Below, piece by piece: positions 28,250-40,189 of a DNA stretch of 64,000 bases. The DNA is taken from positions 1 to 64,000 of the forward strand of contig NZ_JAINWI010000003.1 of NCBI RefSeq assembly GCF_021021435.1, written 5' to 3'. Within the stretch, counting starts at the first letter, position 1. The number at the start of each line of letters is the position of its first letter. A program made the position numbers and the translations under genes. The DNA comes from Seohaeicola saemankumensis. Lineage in GTDB: Bacteria; Pseudomonadota; Alphaproteobacteria; Rhodobacterales; Rhodobacteraceae. Under the pieces are notes generated by a model. The model saw only the letters and a list, made by a program, of their open reading frames with translations, had not been told where the DNA came from and ran no database searches.

Positions 28250-29914
28250 ATGCTGCAAATAGATCTCTGGAAACGGTTTCTGATTTGGATGACCGTGGCC
28301 ATCGGCCTTGGCCTTGCCTTGCCCAACGGGTTTTATTCGCGGGTAGAAGGGGCCAATGACGCACGTGCCGCACTCGAGATCGGCAGCACTGATCAGGGGC
28401 TCGAGGAACAGGCTGCGCGCTGGCCTTCCTTCCTGCCGTCCGGTCTGGTCAATCTTGGCCTTGATCTGCGTGGCGGCGCGCATCTGCTGGCCGAGGTACG
28501 CGTAGCCGACGTATATGAATCTCGGCTGCAGGGCATGTGGCCCGATGTGCGCGATCTGCTGCGTGACGAGCGCGCAACGGTGGGCACGATCCGCTTGCAA
28601 CCCTCGGCACCGGACGAATTGCGCGTCAGCCTGAACGAGCGGCCTGATCAGGCCACGCGGGCCGCAGAACTGGTGCGCGGTCTGGCGCGCCCAGTGTCCA
28701 GCCTGTCAGGTGCAGGGGCCAGCGATATCGACGTGACGGTGGACGGCGCAGATATCGTCGTGCGCCTGTCCGAGGCCGAGCGTCAGGCGACCGATGACCG
28801 GACCGTACAACAATCGCTCGAAATCATCCGCCGCCGTATCGACGAGGTCGGCACCCGTGAGCCGACAATCCAGCGGCAGGGCGCGGACCGCATTCTGATT
28901 CAAGTGCCGGGTGTCGGATCGGCCGCCGAGTTAAAAGAGATCATCGGCACCACGGCGCAACTGACCTTCCAGCCGGTTGTCACCCGCACCACCAATGCCA
29001 ATATGCCCGCCGGTGCCGGAAACGAGCTGCTGCCATCGTTGGACGAGGATGGGCAGTTTTACGTGCTGGAACAGGCCCCTGTCGTCACCGGTGAGGAACT
29101 TGTCGATGCGCAACCCGCCTTTGATCAGAACGGTCGTCCGGCTGTCAATTTCCGTTTCAACCCGACGGGCGCGCGCAAATTCGGCAATTACACGGCCGCC
29201 AATATCGGCAATCCCTTCGCCATCGTGCTGGATAACGAGGTGATCAGCGCCCCCGTGATCCAAAGCCATATTCCCGGCGGGTCAGGGATTATCACCGGCA
29301 GTTTCTCGGTCGAGGAAAGCACGCAGCTTGCCATTCTGCTGCGCGCTGGGGCTTTGCCTGCAGGGCTGGATTTCCTTGAGGAGCGCACCATTGGGCCGGA
29401 ACTGGGTGCCGATAGCATCGAGGCAGGCAAGATTGCCTGTATCGTGGCCGGTATTGCCGTGCTGGTTTTCATGGTTCTCAGCTATGGTCTGTTCGGGTTA
29501 TTCGCCAATATCGCGCTTGTCATCAATGTCGGCCTGATCTTTGGTCTGCTGTCCTTGATCGGATCGACCCTGACGCTGCCGGGTATAGCCGGTATCGTGC
29601 TGACCATCGGTATGGCGGTGGATGCCAATGTACTGGTGTTCGAACGGATCAAGGAAGAACTCAAGACCGCCAAAGGGCCGGCCCGCGCGATCGAGCTTGG
29701 CTATGAAAAAGCACTAAGCGCAATCGTGGATGCCAATATCACCACTTTCATGACCGCATTGATCCTTTATGTCATGGGTTCGGGTCCGGTACGCGGCTTT
29801 GCGATCACATTGGGCTTGGGCATCATGACCTCGGTCTTCACGGCGATTTTCGTCACGCGGTTGATCATTGTGATCTGGTTCGAGCGCCGCCGCCCCAAGA
29901 CAATCGAGGTATGA
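28250..29914 (+). CDS. secD: Protein translocase subunit SecD
   Basis: A 554-residue inner-membrane protein that uses the proton gradient to finish protein export with SecF. The first helix is at about residues 7-25, LGLDLRGGAHLL opens the periplasmic domain, and GTREPTIQRQGADRILIQVPG lies in the P1 region. Five C-terminal helices with GMAVDANVLVFERIKEEL (the proton-transfer Asp region) complete the fold. secF begins one base after the stop. Confidence 0.97.
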   Translation: MLQIDLWKRFLIWMTVAIGLGLALPNGFYSRVEGANDARAALEIGSTDQGLEEQAARWPSFLPSGLVNLGLDLRGGAHLLAEVRVADVYESRLQGMWPDVRDLLRDERATVGTIRLQPSAPDELRVSLNERPDQATRAAELVRGLARPVSSLSGAGASDIDVTVDGADIVVRLSEAERQATDDRTVQQSLEIIRRRIDEVGTREPTIQRQGADRILIQVPGVGSAAELKEIIGTTAQLTFQPVVTRTTNANMPAGAGNELLPSLDEDGQFYVLEQAPVVTGEELVDAQPAFDQNGRPAVNFRFNPTGARKFGNYTAANIGNPFAIVLDNEVISAPVIQSHIPGGSGIITGSFSVEESTQLAILLRAGALPAGLDFLEERTIGPELGADSIEAGKIACIVAGIAVLVFMVLSYGLFGLFANIALVINVGLIFGLLSLIGSTLTLPGIAGIVLTIGMAVDANVLVFERIKEELKTAKGPARAIELGYEKALSAIVDANITTFMTALILYVMGSGPVRGFAITLGLGIMTSVFTAIFVTRLIIVIWFERRRPKTIEV

Positions 29915-29915
29915 G

Positions 29916-30884
29916 ATGCGCCTGAGACTGGTTCCCGAAATAACGAATTTCGATTTCTTCAGTCGCCCGACTCTCTGGCTAGGGATTTCCGGCTTTATGA
30001 TGGTGCTGGCGCTTGTCTCCTTCTTTGTGCAGGGTCTGAACTTCGGGATCGACTTCCGTGGCGGCACGACCATCCGCACCGAAAGCGCGCAGCCGGTTGA
30101 TATTGCTGTCTACCGGACCGCTGTCGAAACGCTTGGCCTTGGCGATGTCACGATTACAGAAATTTTCGATCCAACCTTCGGGCCGGACGAGAACGTGGCG
30201 ATGGTCAGGATTCAGGCTCAGGAAGGGCAGGAATCGGTAACGCCTGAACTGATCGCCTCCGTAGAAGGCGCGTTGCAGGGGGCCGTGCCGGACATCCGCT
30301 TTGTCTCGGTCGAATCGGTGGGGCCGAAAGTGTCGGGCGAGTTGATCACAACGGCCAGTATCGCCGTGGTTCTGGCGATTGCAGCGGTGCTGATCTATAT
30401 CTGGTTGCGCTTCGAGTGGCAGTTTGCGGTCGGGGCCGTGGTTGCGTTGGTGCATGACGTGGTTCTGACCATCGGCGTCTTTTCAGAGCTGCAAATCAGG
30501 TTCGATCTGGCCATTATCGCGGCCCTGCTGACAATCGTCGGCTATAGTTTGAACGATACTGTGGTGGTCTTTGACCGCGTGCGCGAGAACCTCAGAAAAT
30601 ACAAGCAAAAGCCCCTGCGCGAAGTGCTGAACCTGTCGATCAACGAAACCCTCAGCCGCACGATGATGACATCTGTGACGACACTGATCGCGCTGATCGC
30701 GCTTTTCATTCTGGGAGGCGACGTGATCCGCGGCTTTGTCTTCGCAATGATCTGGGGTGTTGTTGTAGGGACGTATTCCTCGATTTTTGTGGCCTCGGTC
30801 ATTCTGCTGAAAATGGGGATCAAGCGCGACTGGTCCAAACCCGATGGCAATGCAGGCACCAAGTTCTCGAACATAGATGCCTGA
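29916..30884 (+). CDS. secF: Protein translocase subunit SecF
   Basis: A 322-residue partner of SecD with six predicted helices. It shows the family motifs GIDFRGGTTI at about residue 45, GYSLNDTVVVFDRVREN in the fourth-fifth helix region, and NETLSRTMMTS. The SecDF complex pulls translocating chains from the periplasmic side. The stop overlaps the next gene by 8 nt, linking export to the downstream transporter and ccm genes in one transcriptional block. Confidence 0.97.
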   Translation: MRLRLVPEITNFDFFSRPTLWLGISGFMMVLALVSFFVQGLNFGIDFRGGTTIRTESAQPVDIAVYRTAVETLGLGDVTITEIFDPTFGPDENVAMVRIQAQEGQESVTPELIASVEGALQGAVPDIRFVSVESVGPKVSGELITTASIAVVLAIAAVLIYIWLRFEWQFAVGAVVALVHDVVLTIGVFSELQIRFDLAIIAALLTIVGYSLNDTVVVFDRVRENLRKYKQKPLREVLNLSINETLSRTMMTSVTTLIALIALFILGGDVIRGFVFAMIWGVVVGTYSSIFVASVILLKMGIKRDWSKPDGNAGTKFSNIDA

Positions 30885-31629
30885 GGCGCTTGCCGCAGCA
30901 CTGCAATTCGAGGGGCTTGGCTGGCTGGTTGCCGGTACGGTTCTGGCAGGCTTCGTGCGCGGCTTTTCGGGCTTTGGCACAGCGCTGATCTTCATGCCGG
31001 TTGCCGGGCAGTTGATGTCGCCGATCTGGGCGCTGACCGTGCTTGTGATCATGGATGTCTTTGGTCCTATCCCCAATCTGCCGCGCGCCAAGCGCGACGG
31101 GAATATGCGGGAGGTGGCTTTTTTGACGGGTGCCATGGCGCTGGCGCTGCCACTTGGCCTGATGGTGCTATCCGCGATCCGGCCCGAGGTGTTTCGTTAT
31201 GCCGTATCGATTCTGGCGATGCTGGTACCAGTCCTGCTGCTGGCAGGGCTGCGTTATCGAGGCCCTTTGAATGCGCCCATCCTGTTGGGAACGGGCGGGC
31301 TAAGCGGCTTTTTGGGGGGCGTTGTCGGCGTGCCGGGGCCACCCGTGATCCTGCTTTATCTTGCTTCGACCCGCTTGGCGGCGCAGGTGCGGGCCAATAT
31401 CCTGATCTATCTTTTCGCCTTTGATCTGGTTCTGATCGCGATACTGGCCTTTCAGGACAAGCTGGATGCAGTGCCGGTGATCCTGGGGCTGATACTTGCA
31501 CTGCCTGTGATGCTGGCCAATATGGCAGGCGCTGCGATCTTCCGCCCCGCGCGCGAGCGCCTATATCGCGCAGGGGCCTATGTGATCATCGCCGCCGCCG
31601 CCATCAGCGGTCTGCCGCTGTGGGATTGA
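30877..31629 (+). CDS. TauE/SafE family sulfite/organic-anion exporter-like protein
   Basis: A 250-residue integral membrane protein with seven to eight hydrophobic segments. The two glycine-rich halves (GFVRGFSGFGTALIFMP and GGLSGFLGGVVGVPGPPVIL) are the internal repeat of the TauE/SafE family, which exports sulfite, sulfoacetate or related anions. The substrate is not predictable here. It overlaps secF by 8 nt and precedes the Mth938-like gene by 26 nt. Confidence 0.88.
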   Translation: MPEALAAALQFEGLGWLVAGTVLAGFVRGFSGFGTALIFMPVAGQLMSPIWALTVLVIMDVFGPIPNLPRAKRDGNMREVAFLTGAMALALPLGLMVLSAIRPEVFRYAVSILAMLVPVLLLAGLRYRGPLNAPILLGTGGLSGFLGGVVGVPGPPVILLYLASTRLAAQVRANILIYLFAFDLVLIAILAFQDKLDAVPVILGLILALPVMLANMAGAAIFRPARERLYRAGAYVIIAAAAISGLPLWD

Positions 31630-31655
31630 AAAACAGTGCATCGGAAGGAGCAATC

Positions 31656-32024
31656 ATGCAGGTCACCGAAGTGAACTTTCAGGGCGTGGTCCCGATCGAC
31701 GGCTACGGGCCGGGATTTTTCCGCGTGAATGATCAGGTCATCGAAGGTGCGGTTCTTGTGACTGCTGAACGCGCCCGTCAATGGGGCGGGGTGGATGATC
31801 TTGAACCTTTGCTGGCGCTTGCCGGAGAAGTGGATGTGATCTTTCTGGGAATGGGGGCTGATATCGCCCACGCACCGGCAGAGCTTCGTAACCAGTTGGA
31901 AGCGTTGGGGGTCGGCGTCGAGGTGATGAACTCGCCCGCCGCCTGTCGGACCTACAATGTCCTGTTATCCGAAGGGCGGCGTGTTGCCGCAGCACTTTTG
32001 CCCGTAGAAAAGGTGTTGCGGTGA
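31656..32024 (+). CDS. Mth938-like domain protein (NDUFAF3 family)
   Basis: A 122-residue protein of the Mth938/DUF498 fold. GPGFFRVNDQVIEGAVLV, DVIFLGMGAD and GVEVMNSPAACRTYNVLLSE are the family blocks. The eukaryotic relative NDUFAF3 helps assemble respiratory complex I, and bacterial members often sit next to sec genes. The start at 31656 has GGAAGGAG upstream. Sandwiched between secDF/TauE and ccmA, it may serve membrane-complex biogenesis; this is inference from context. Confidence 0.88.
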   Translation: MQVTEVNFQGVVPIDGYGPGFFRVNDQVIEGAVLVTAERARQWGGVDDLEPLLALAGEVDVIFLGMGADIAHAPAELRNQLEALGVGVEVMNSPAACRTYNVLLSEGRRVAAALLPVEKVLR

Positions 32025-32067
32025 TCTGCGCCTTTCCGAATGTGTGACAATGGGATAAGGCCAGTGC

Positions 32068-32685
32068 ATGGAGTTGACAGTCACAGGTCTGAGCGTTGCG
32101 CGCAGCGGGATTCCCGTTCTTGAAGGTATTGATTTTTCGTTGCAATCCGGTGAAGCGCTGATCCTGCGTGGACCCAATGGCGTCGGCAAGACCACGGTTT
32201 TGCGAACAGTGGCGGGCTTGCAACCCCCCTTGGCTGGCAAAGTCGGCCTTGAGCGCGAAGCGATGGCCTATGCGGGGCATGCCGACGGGATCAAATCTAC
32301 GCTGACCGTGCGCGAGAATCTGGAATTTTGGGCCGATGTCTTTGGCACTGGCAGCATTGATCCCGCCCTTGGAGCCTTTGATCTTGCCGCGCTGTCGGAC
32401 CGCGCGGCCGGCGGGTTGTCCGCTGGGCAGAAGCGCCGTCTGGGATTGGCGCGGATGGTCGTGACAGGGCGGCCGGTCTGGGTTCTGGACGAGCCGACCG
32501 TGTCGCTGGATACCACGGCTGTGGGGCTTTTCGCGCAAGCGGTCCGCGGACATTTGGCGGCAGGCGGTATGGCCCTGATGGCGACGCATATCGACCTTGG
32601 ACTGACAGAGGCACATGTGCTGGATATGGCCCCGTTTCGCGCCAAAGCCCCCGCGCATGACGATTTTGACGGGTCTTTCCTATGA
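32068..32685 (+). CDS. ccmA: Haem exporter ATPase CcmA
   Basis: A 205-residue ABC ATPase that energises release of holo-CcmE during cytochrome c maturation. It has a Walker A (GPNGVGKTT), a signature (LSAGQKRR), a Walker B ([12 protein letters not shown]) and a switch His (MATHIDLGL). It overlaps ccmB by 4 nt. It opens the ccmABCDG run; ccmE, ccmF and ccmH are not in the window and ccmI lies at 2.6-3.8 kb. Confidence 0.95.
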   Translation: MELTVTGLSVARSGIPVLEGIDFSLQSGEALILRGPNGVGKTTVLRTVAGLQPPLAGKVGLEREAMAYAGHADGIKSTLTVRENLEFWADVFGTGSIDPALGAFDLAALSDRAAGGLSAGQKRRLGLARMVVTGRPVWVLDEPTVSLDTTAVGLFAQAVRGHLAAGGMALMATHIDLGLTEAHVLDMAPFRAKAPAHDDFDGSFL

Positions 32686-33338
32686 AGGCGCTGCTGCTGC
32701 GTGATATCCGGCTGGCGGTGCGGGCGGGGGGCGGCTTCGGGCTTGGCCTTGCGTTTTTTCTGATCGTGGTTGTGCTTGTGCCTTTCGGCGTCGGTCCCGA
32801 TAGCGGGCTTCTCGCGCGTATTGCCCCGGGTATCCTGTGGCTGGGCGCGTTATTGTCATGCCTATTGTCACTGGATCGCATCTTTGCGTTGGACTGGGAA
32901 GACGGCTCGCTTGACCTGTTGGCCACGGCTCCCCTTCCGATGGAGGCTTTGGTCAGCATTAAGTCGCTGGCGCATTGGCTGACAACGGGTGTGCCGCTGG
33001 TGCTGGCCTCGCCGCTATTCGCGCTGCTGTTAAGCCTCCCTTCGCAAGGCTATGCCCCGCTACTGATGTCACTGGCATTGGGCACCCCTGCGCTGAGCGT
33101 GATCGGCACCTTCGGGGCGGCATTGACGGTCGGGTTGAAGCGCGGCGGCTTGCTGCTTAGCCTGCTGGTACTGCCGCTTTACGTGCCCACACTGATCTTC
33201 GGCGCTGAAGTGGCGCGGCGGGGGGCAATGGGGCTGGATTTTACCGTTCCGCTGGCGATGCTGGCCGGAATTACCTTTGGCGCGATAGCCCTGTTGCCTT
33301 TTGCCTCGGCAGCGGTGCTGCGGGTAAACTTGCGCTGA
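32682..33338 (+). CDS. ccmB: Haem exporter permease CcmB
   Basis: A 218-residue protein with six predicted membrane helices. The family landmarks [16 protein letters not shown] at the start, [16 protein letters not shown] at about residue 55, DGSLDLLA, and [11 protein letters not shown] are present. It forms the membrane part of the CcmAB(C)(D) complex. The start overlaps the ccmA stop (ATGA), showing translational coupling. Confidence 0.95.
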   Translation: MKALLLRDIRLAVRAGGGFGLGLAFFLIVVVLVPFGVGPDSGLLARIAPGILWLGALLSCLLSLDRIFALDWEDGSLDLLATAPLPMEALVSIKSLAHWLTTGVPLVLASPLFALLLSLPSQGYAPLLMSLALGTPALSVIGTFGAALTVGLKRGGLLLSLLVLPLYVPTLIFGAEVARRGAMGLDFTVPLAMLAGITFGAIALLPFASAAVLRVNLR

Positions 33339-33384
33339 CAGGGATGTGACTTGCGCCCGCAGGACGATGGAATAGGAACAAGAC

Positions 33385-34116
33385 ATGGCGTCATTCTGGG
33401 AATATGCGAACCCAAAAAAGTTCATTCAGACCACTGACAAGCTGTTGCCATGGCTGTCAGTGCTGGCGGCACTGACCCTTGTGGTCGGGCTTATCTGGGG
33501 CTTTTTCTTCACGCCGGACGATTTCCGGCAAGGTTCGACCGTCAAGATCATCTATCTGCATGTGCCCTCGGCTCTGATGGCGATCAATGCTTGGTTGATG
33601 ATGCTGGTGGCGTCACTGGTCTGGATCGTGCGGCGGCACCATGTCTCCGCCCTGGCTGCACGGGCTGCAGCACCTGTGGGGGCCGTAATGACCGTGATCG
33701 CACTGGCAACAGGTGCCATCTGGGGGCAGCCGATGTGGGGGACATGGTGGGCATGGGACCCGCGACTGACATCCTTTTTGATCCTGTTCCTGTTCTATCT
33801 GGGGTACATGGCGCTTTGGGCCGCGATCGAGAATGACGACACGGCGGCAGACCTGACAGCGGTGCTTTGCCTTGTCGGGTCGGTCTTTGCGCTGCTCAGC
33901 CGCTATGCTGTCAACTTCTGGAACCAAGGCCTGCATCAGGGTGCCTCGCTGAGCCTTGATAAAGAAAAGAACGTGGCGGATGTGTTCTATTTTCCGCTTC
34001 TGTTTTGCATTGCCGGCTTTGTCCTGCTGTTCATCGCGCTGGTTTTCCTGCGTACACAAACCGAAATTCGTGCCCGCCGGATGCGGGCTCTTCTGGCAAG
34101 GGAGCGGCTGGGATGA
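33385..34116 (+). CDS. ccmC: Haem handling protein CcmC
   Basis: A 243-residue, six-helix inner-membrane protein that loads haem onto CcmE. The tryptophan-rich haem-handling segment WGQPMWGTWWAWDPRLTS lies around residues 113-130, flanked by conserved histidines (HVPSA near residue 57; NFWNQGLHQGASLSL later). It is 46 nt after ccmB and overlaps ccmD by 4 nt. Confidence 0.96.
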   Translation: MASFWEYANPKKFIQTTDKLLPWLSVLAALTLVVGLIWGFFFTPDDFRQGSTVKIIYLHVPSALMAINAWLMMLVASLVWIVRRHHVSALAARAAAPVGAVMTVIALATGAIWGQPMWGTWWAWDPRLTSFLILFLFYLGYMALWAAIENDDTAADLTAVLCLVGSVFALLSRYAVNFWNQGLHQGASLSLDKEKNVADVFYFPLLFCIAGFVLLFIALVFLRTQTEIRARRMRALLARERLG

Positions 34117-34271
34117 TGCCCGATCTGGGAAAATACGCGGATGCGGTCCTGTCCTCTTACGCGGTCTCGATCGTGTTGATTGTGGCCTTGGTCGCGGTCA
34201 GCGTGATGCGTGCTCGAAAGGTACGGGCGCAACTGGACGATGTGGAAAACAGGAGCCGCAAGAATGGCTAG
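34113..34271 (+). CDS. ccmD: Haem exporter protein CcmD
   Basis: A 52-residue single-span protein. MPDLGKYADAVLSSYAVS precedes a hydrophobic helix and a basic tail (RARKVRAQLDD), which is the normal CcmD layout. It helps release holo-CcmE from the CcmABC complex. It is below the length of many gene callers. The start overlaps the ccmC stop (ATGA; a second ATG follows directly) and the end overlaps ccmG by 8 nt. Confidence 0.92.
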   Translation: MMPDLGKYADAVLSSYAVSIVLIVALVAVSVMRARKVRAQLDDVENRSRKNG

Positions 34272-34809
34272 GATTTCACCGCTGATGCTGGCACCACCTT
34301 TGGTCTTTGCAGGGCTTGCCGCGATGTTCTGGTTCGGCATGGCGCGGGATGATCCCGACCAGTTGCCCACGGCTTTGCAGGGTAAGCCCGCACCTGGCGT
34401 GCAGTTGGAAGCCCTCGGGCCGGATGCGCCTTTCACCGATGCGGATTTGCGGCAGGGAGAGGTTACGCTGGTCAACTTTTGGGCCAGTTGGTGCGCGCCT
34501 TGCCGTGTGGAGCATCCCAATCTCGAGGCGATGGCAGCATCCGGCCTGACGATCTACGGCGTGAACTACAAGGATCAGGCCGATAACGCGATGGGCTTTT
34601 TAGAAGAATTGGGCAACCCCTATGCGGCGATGGGCGCTGATGCCTCTGGCCGGATGGCGTTGAACTGGGGCCTCTACGGTGTGCCAGAAACTTATGTGAT
34701 CGACGGGCAGGGCAATGTGGTTCTGCGCCACGCTGGGCCAATCACGCAGCGCGTGCTGGAAAGCACGATCAACCCTGCGATTGAAAAAGCCCGCAGCAGC
34801 GGGATGTAG
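34264..34809 (+). CDS. ccmG: Thiol:disulfide oxidoreductase CcmG (DsbE)
   Basis: A 181-residue membrane-anchored thioredoxin-fold protein that keeps apocytochrome CXXCH cysteines reduced in the periplasm. It has an N-terminal anchor (about 6-26), a redox-active WCAPC with Cys77 and Cys80, and the CcmG-specific block GVNYKDQADNAMGFL followed by GVPETYVIDGQG with the cis-Pro. It is the last ccm gene here and is followed by a strong terminator. Confidence 0.95.
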   Translation: MARISPLMLAPPLVFAGLAAMFWFGMARDDPDQLPTALQGKPAPGVQLEALGPDAPFTDADLRQGEVTLVNFWASWCAPCRVEHPNLEAMAASGLTIYGVNYKDQADNAMGFLEELGNPYAAMGADASGRMALNWGLYGVPETYVIDGQGNVVLRHAGPITQRVLESTINPAIEKARSSGM

Positions 34810-34865
34810 GCGGTCGCAGCGAAACTCTAGCCCGGACTTCAACAAGCCCCTCATTGCAGCCCAAG

Positions 34866-34900
34866 AAAAAAAGCCCCGGTGCAGCGCACCGGGGCTTTTT
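34866..34900. terminator. Bidirectional Rho-independent terminator (ccmG / acnA)
   Basis: A GC-rich stem, AAGCCCCGGTGC pairing with GCACCGGGGCTT around a tiny loop, flanked by A-runs on one side and T-runs on the other. It lies between the convergent ccmG and acnA ends, so it can stop transcription from both strands. Confidence 0.92.
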
Positions 34901-34918
34901 CTGTGTCTCAGCGGATGG

Positions 34919-37693
<2,775 letters not shown>

Positions 37694-37914
37694 CTCTGGC
37701 CTCCCTCTGATCAGGAAATAAGGGGTATTGCTGCGCCGCTTTTGACCTATCACGCGCTTTCGATCAAGGGGGGCAGATGTAAAATGTATACCATTGCACA
37801 CAAAAAATCTTGTATCTATGTGACAGTCACTACGCTCTCTCGATTCCTTGATTGGTCATTTCGGTTTATGGCGACTAGAAACAAGTGAGCATCAACAACG
37901 AGAGACATTACACA

Positions 37915-38628
37915 ATGGGGCAAGTTAGGGCTTGGATCACGGGATGGCTGTCCGGTGGATTGATGGCTGTGGCTGGGATCGCCGCGGCTGAATCGCGCCC
38001 CGTCGTTGTAGAGTTGTTCACCTCGCAAGGCTGTTCGTCTTGCCCGCCCGCAGATGCTTTTCTGCACGAGCTTAGCCAGCGTGACGATGTGATAGCACTG
38101 GCGCTGCATGTGGATTACTGGGACTATATCGGTTGGAAGGACATCTTTGCCCAGCCTGCCTTTACCAAGCGCCAGAAGGCCTATGCCAAGGCGGGGGGGC
38201 GGCGTTCAGTCTATACGCCACAGATGATTATCGGCGGTCAGGATCACGTCGTGGGCACGCATGAAGAAAACGCCTCAGCGTTGATCCAGCAGCATGCCGC
38301 AGCGGAGCGCGGGGTCACGCTGCGCGCCGAGAAGGACAGCACGGGCATGGTCACGGTGCGCGCAGAAGCGCAGGACGGGGTGAACGGACCGTTGGTGGTC
38401 TATCTCGTCCGCTACATACCGCGCAAGGAAGTTGAAATCACGCGTGGTGAAAATGCCGGCCAAACAATAGCTTATACTAACATTGTGACAGATTGGTCGG
38501 CTGTGGGCGAATGGGATCTGTCCGCGCCGCTGATGCTGCAATCCCCTGCCCAAGGTGACGCACCAGCGGTGGTGCTGCTCCAGCAAAAGGGCGCTGGTGC
38601 TATCATGGCGGCAGCGCAAATCCGCTAG
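37915..38628 (+). CDS. DUF1223 thioredoxin-like secreted protein
   Basis: A 237-residue protein of the DUF1223 family. An N-terminal signal peptide (about residues 1-27, ending AAES) precedes VELFTSQGCSSCPPAD, a CSSC redox-type motif, and HVDYWDYIGWKD in the thioredoxin-like fold. The role is unknown, probably periplasmic. The start at 37915 fits the signal peptide; a GTG at 37885 is also open. Its TAG stop sits inside a CTAG shared with the stop of the convergent EamA gene. Confidence 0.85.
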   Translation: MGQVRAWITGWLSGGLMAVAGIAAAESRPVVVELFTSQGCSSCPPADAFLHELSQRDDVIALALHVDYWDYIGWKDIFAQPAFTKRQKAYAKAGGRRSVYTPQMIIGGQDHVVGTHEENASALIQQHAAAERGVTLRAEKDSTGMVTVRAEAQDGVNGPLVVYLVRYIPRKEVEITRGENAGQTIAYTNIVTDWSAVGEWDLSAPLMLQSPAQGDAPAVVLLQQKGAGAIMAAAQIR

Positions 38629-39518
38629 TCGGCGCGCGGCACCGGCTTGCGGGTTGCCGTTCGGACGAAAGTCTCGCGATACCAGACATAGACACCGGCA
38701 CCGACAATGACGGCAGCGCCTGTCATCGTCCATGTGTCGGGGTATTCATCAAAAAAGGCGATCCCCCAGACAGTTGCGAAAATCAGTCCGGTATAGGCAA
38801 AGGGAGCCAGCATACCCGCCTCGCCGATGGACAGGGCGCGGATCAGCAGAAGCTGCGAGAGCGTTCCGAAAGCCGCGATCAGGATCATCAACAGGGCCGA
38901 GGTTACATCCAGCGGTTGCCAGTAGAACGGCACCGCGATGGTCATAATCACCGCTCCGAACAGTGCCGTATAGAGCAGGGATGTCCACGGGTCTTCGTTC
39001 CGGCCCACAAAACGGGTTGTGATGTTATAGGCAGAATACGCGATGGCCGCGACCAGCGGCAAAATCGCAAAGGGTGAGAAGACGTCCGATCCCGGACGGA
39101 TGATCATCAAGGCGCCGATCAGCGCGGCAGCGATTCCAACGACGCGGCGCGGGCCGATTTTCTCGCCCAGAAACAGCGCGGCACCCAGTGTGATGATCAC
39201 GGGATTGATATTCATGATCGCGGTGGCTTCGGTCAGTCCGATATTGGCGACGCTGAAAAAGAAAAACACCGTGCCGAACATCAGGAAAACTGATCGCGCG
39301 AGTTGCAGCAGCGGGTAATTCGTGCGCGCCACTGTTTTCAGGCGCGGAGCGACAAGGATCAGCACGACCAGCGCCTGTCCAGCATAGCGCGCCCAGACCG
39401 CCGGAATCGTCCCGATCCGCGGGGCCAGCGCCTTGGCTGTCGCATCCATCACCGAAAAGCAGAAAATCGCCCCGATCATCAGCAGGATAGCTGTGGCATT
39501 CGGGCTGAGGGGCCTCAT
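38625..39518 (-). CDS. EamA/DMT family transporter, coupled to the nitrile-hydratase genes
   Basis: A 297-residue protein with about ten membrane helices in two EamA repeats. Segments such as FCFSVMDATAKALAP, TEATAIMNINPVIITLGAAL and PFAYTGLIFATVWGI are typical of drug/metabolite transporters. The start codon overlaps the stop of the nitrile-hydratase alpha gene by 4 nt (ATGA), so it is almost certainly the fourth gene of that operon. Its substrate could be the nitrile, amide or a related metabolite; this is inference from the coupling. Family identity is clear, the specific substrate is not. Confidence 0.88.
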   Translation of the reverse strand: MRPLSPNATAILLMIGAIFCFSVMDATAKALAPRIGTIPAVWARYAGQALVVLILVAPRLKTVARTNYPLLQLARSVFLMFGTVFFFFSVANIGLTEATAIMNINPVIITLGAALFLGEKIGPRRVVGIAAALIGALMIIRPGSDVFSPFAILPLVAAIAYSAYNITTRFVGRNEDPWTSLLYTALFGAVIMTIAVPFYWQPLDVTSALLMILIAAFGTLSQLLLIRALSIGEAGMLAPFAYTGLIFATVWGIAFFDEYPDTWTMTGAAVIVGAGVYVWYRETFVRTATRKPVPRAD

Positions 39519-40189
39519 GCCCCCGTCGATACGACTTGCGGCGCGCGGGGCAGGGCCGTGCCGATCATACAATCGCGTGTCACCCAAGCAGCAAGCTCCT
39601 CGACCGAGAGGTTCTCGGTTCCGGCGGGGCGTGCGGGCAGCACGATGTAGCGCATATCGGCCGTGCTGTCATGCACGCGGATCGTGCTGTCTTGCGGCAC
39701 ATCAACCCCGAATTCGGTCAGAACGGCGCGCGGCTCACGCACGGCGCGGCTACGATAGGCGCGGGTTTTGTACCAGTCGGGCGGGAGGCCCAGCAGGTTG
39801 CGCGGATAGCAGGAGCACAGCGTGCAGACAATCAGGTTATGGGTATCGGCGGTGTTCTCGACCGCGATCAGATGCAACGGGCCGATATCGAACCCCATCT
39901 CTCGGCTGGCATCGCCCGCATTTGCCAGCAAGCGCTGCTTGAAGGCCGGATCAGTCCATGCCCGCGCCACAACAGCGGCCCCGTTGGCGGGACTGCGGCT
40001 GTCCATCAGGTCGATCTGGGCCGCGATCTCGGCGGCGGTCGTGACGCCCTTCTCGATCAGCAACTCGCGCACGGCGATTTCCATGCGCTGCCAATAGGTT
40101 AGGGCTTCGTCATTGTCGTGCCGGTAGGGGTGACCCGACGGGCTTGTCCCGTGATGGTCGTGATCATGATCGTGTTGGTCATGGGGCAT
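39515..40189 (-). CDS. Nitrile hydratase alpha-type subunit, cobalt class (thiocyanate-hydrolase gamma-like)
   Basis: A 224-residue metal-centre subunit. The claw motif VCTLCSCYP (Cys122, Cys125, Cys127, with Ser between) binds a non-corrin cobalt through Cys thiolates, two of them oxidised, and backbone amides. VCTLCSC is the cobalt form, while iron enzymes have VCSLCSC. NAGDASREMGFDIG, NLLGLPPDWYKTRAYRSRAVREPRAVL and MRYIVLPARPAGTE are family blocks. The enzyme hydrates nitriles to amides, or thiocyanate to COS and ammonia in the thiocyanate-hydrolase branch. The N-terminus has eight His in the first 24 residues. It overlaps the preceding gene by 11 nt and the following one by 4. Confidence 0.92.
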   Translation of the reverse strand: MPHDQHDHDHDHHGTSPSGHPYRHDNDEALTYWQRMEIAVRELLIEKGVTTAAEIAAQIDLMDSRSPANGAAVVARAWTDPAFKQRLLANAGDASREMGFDIGPLHLIAVENTADTHNLIVCTLCSCYPRNLLGLPPDWYKTRAYRSRAVREPRAVLTEFGVDVPQDSTIRVHDSTADMRYIVLPARPAGTENLSVEELAAWVTRDCMIGTALPRAPQVVSTGA

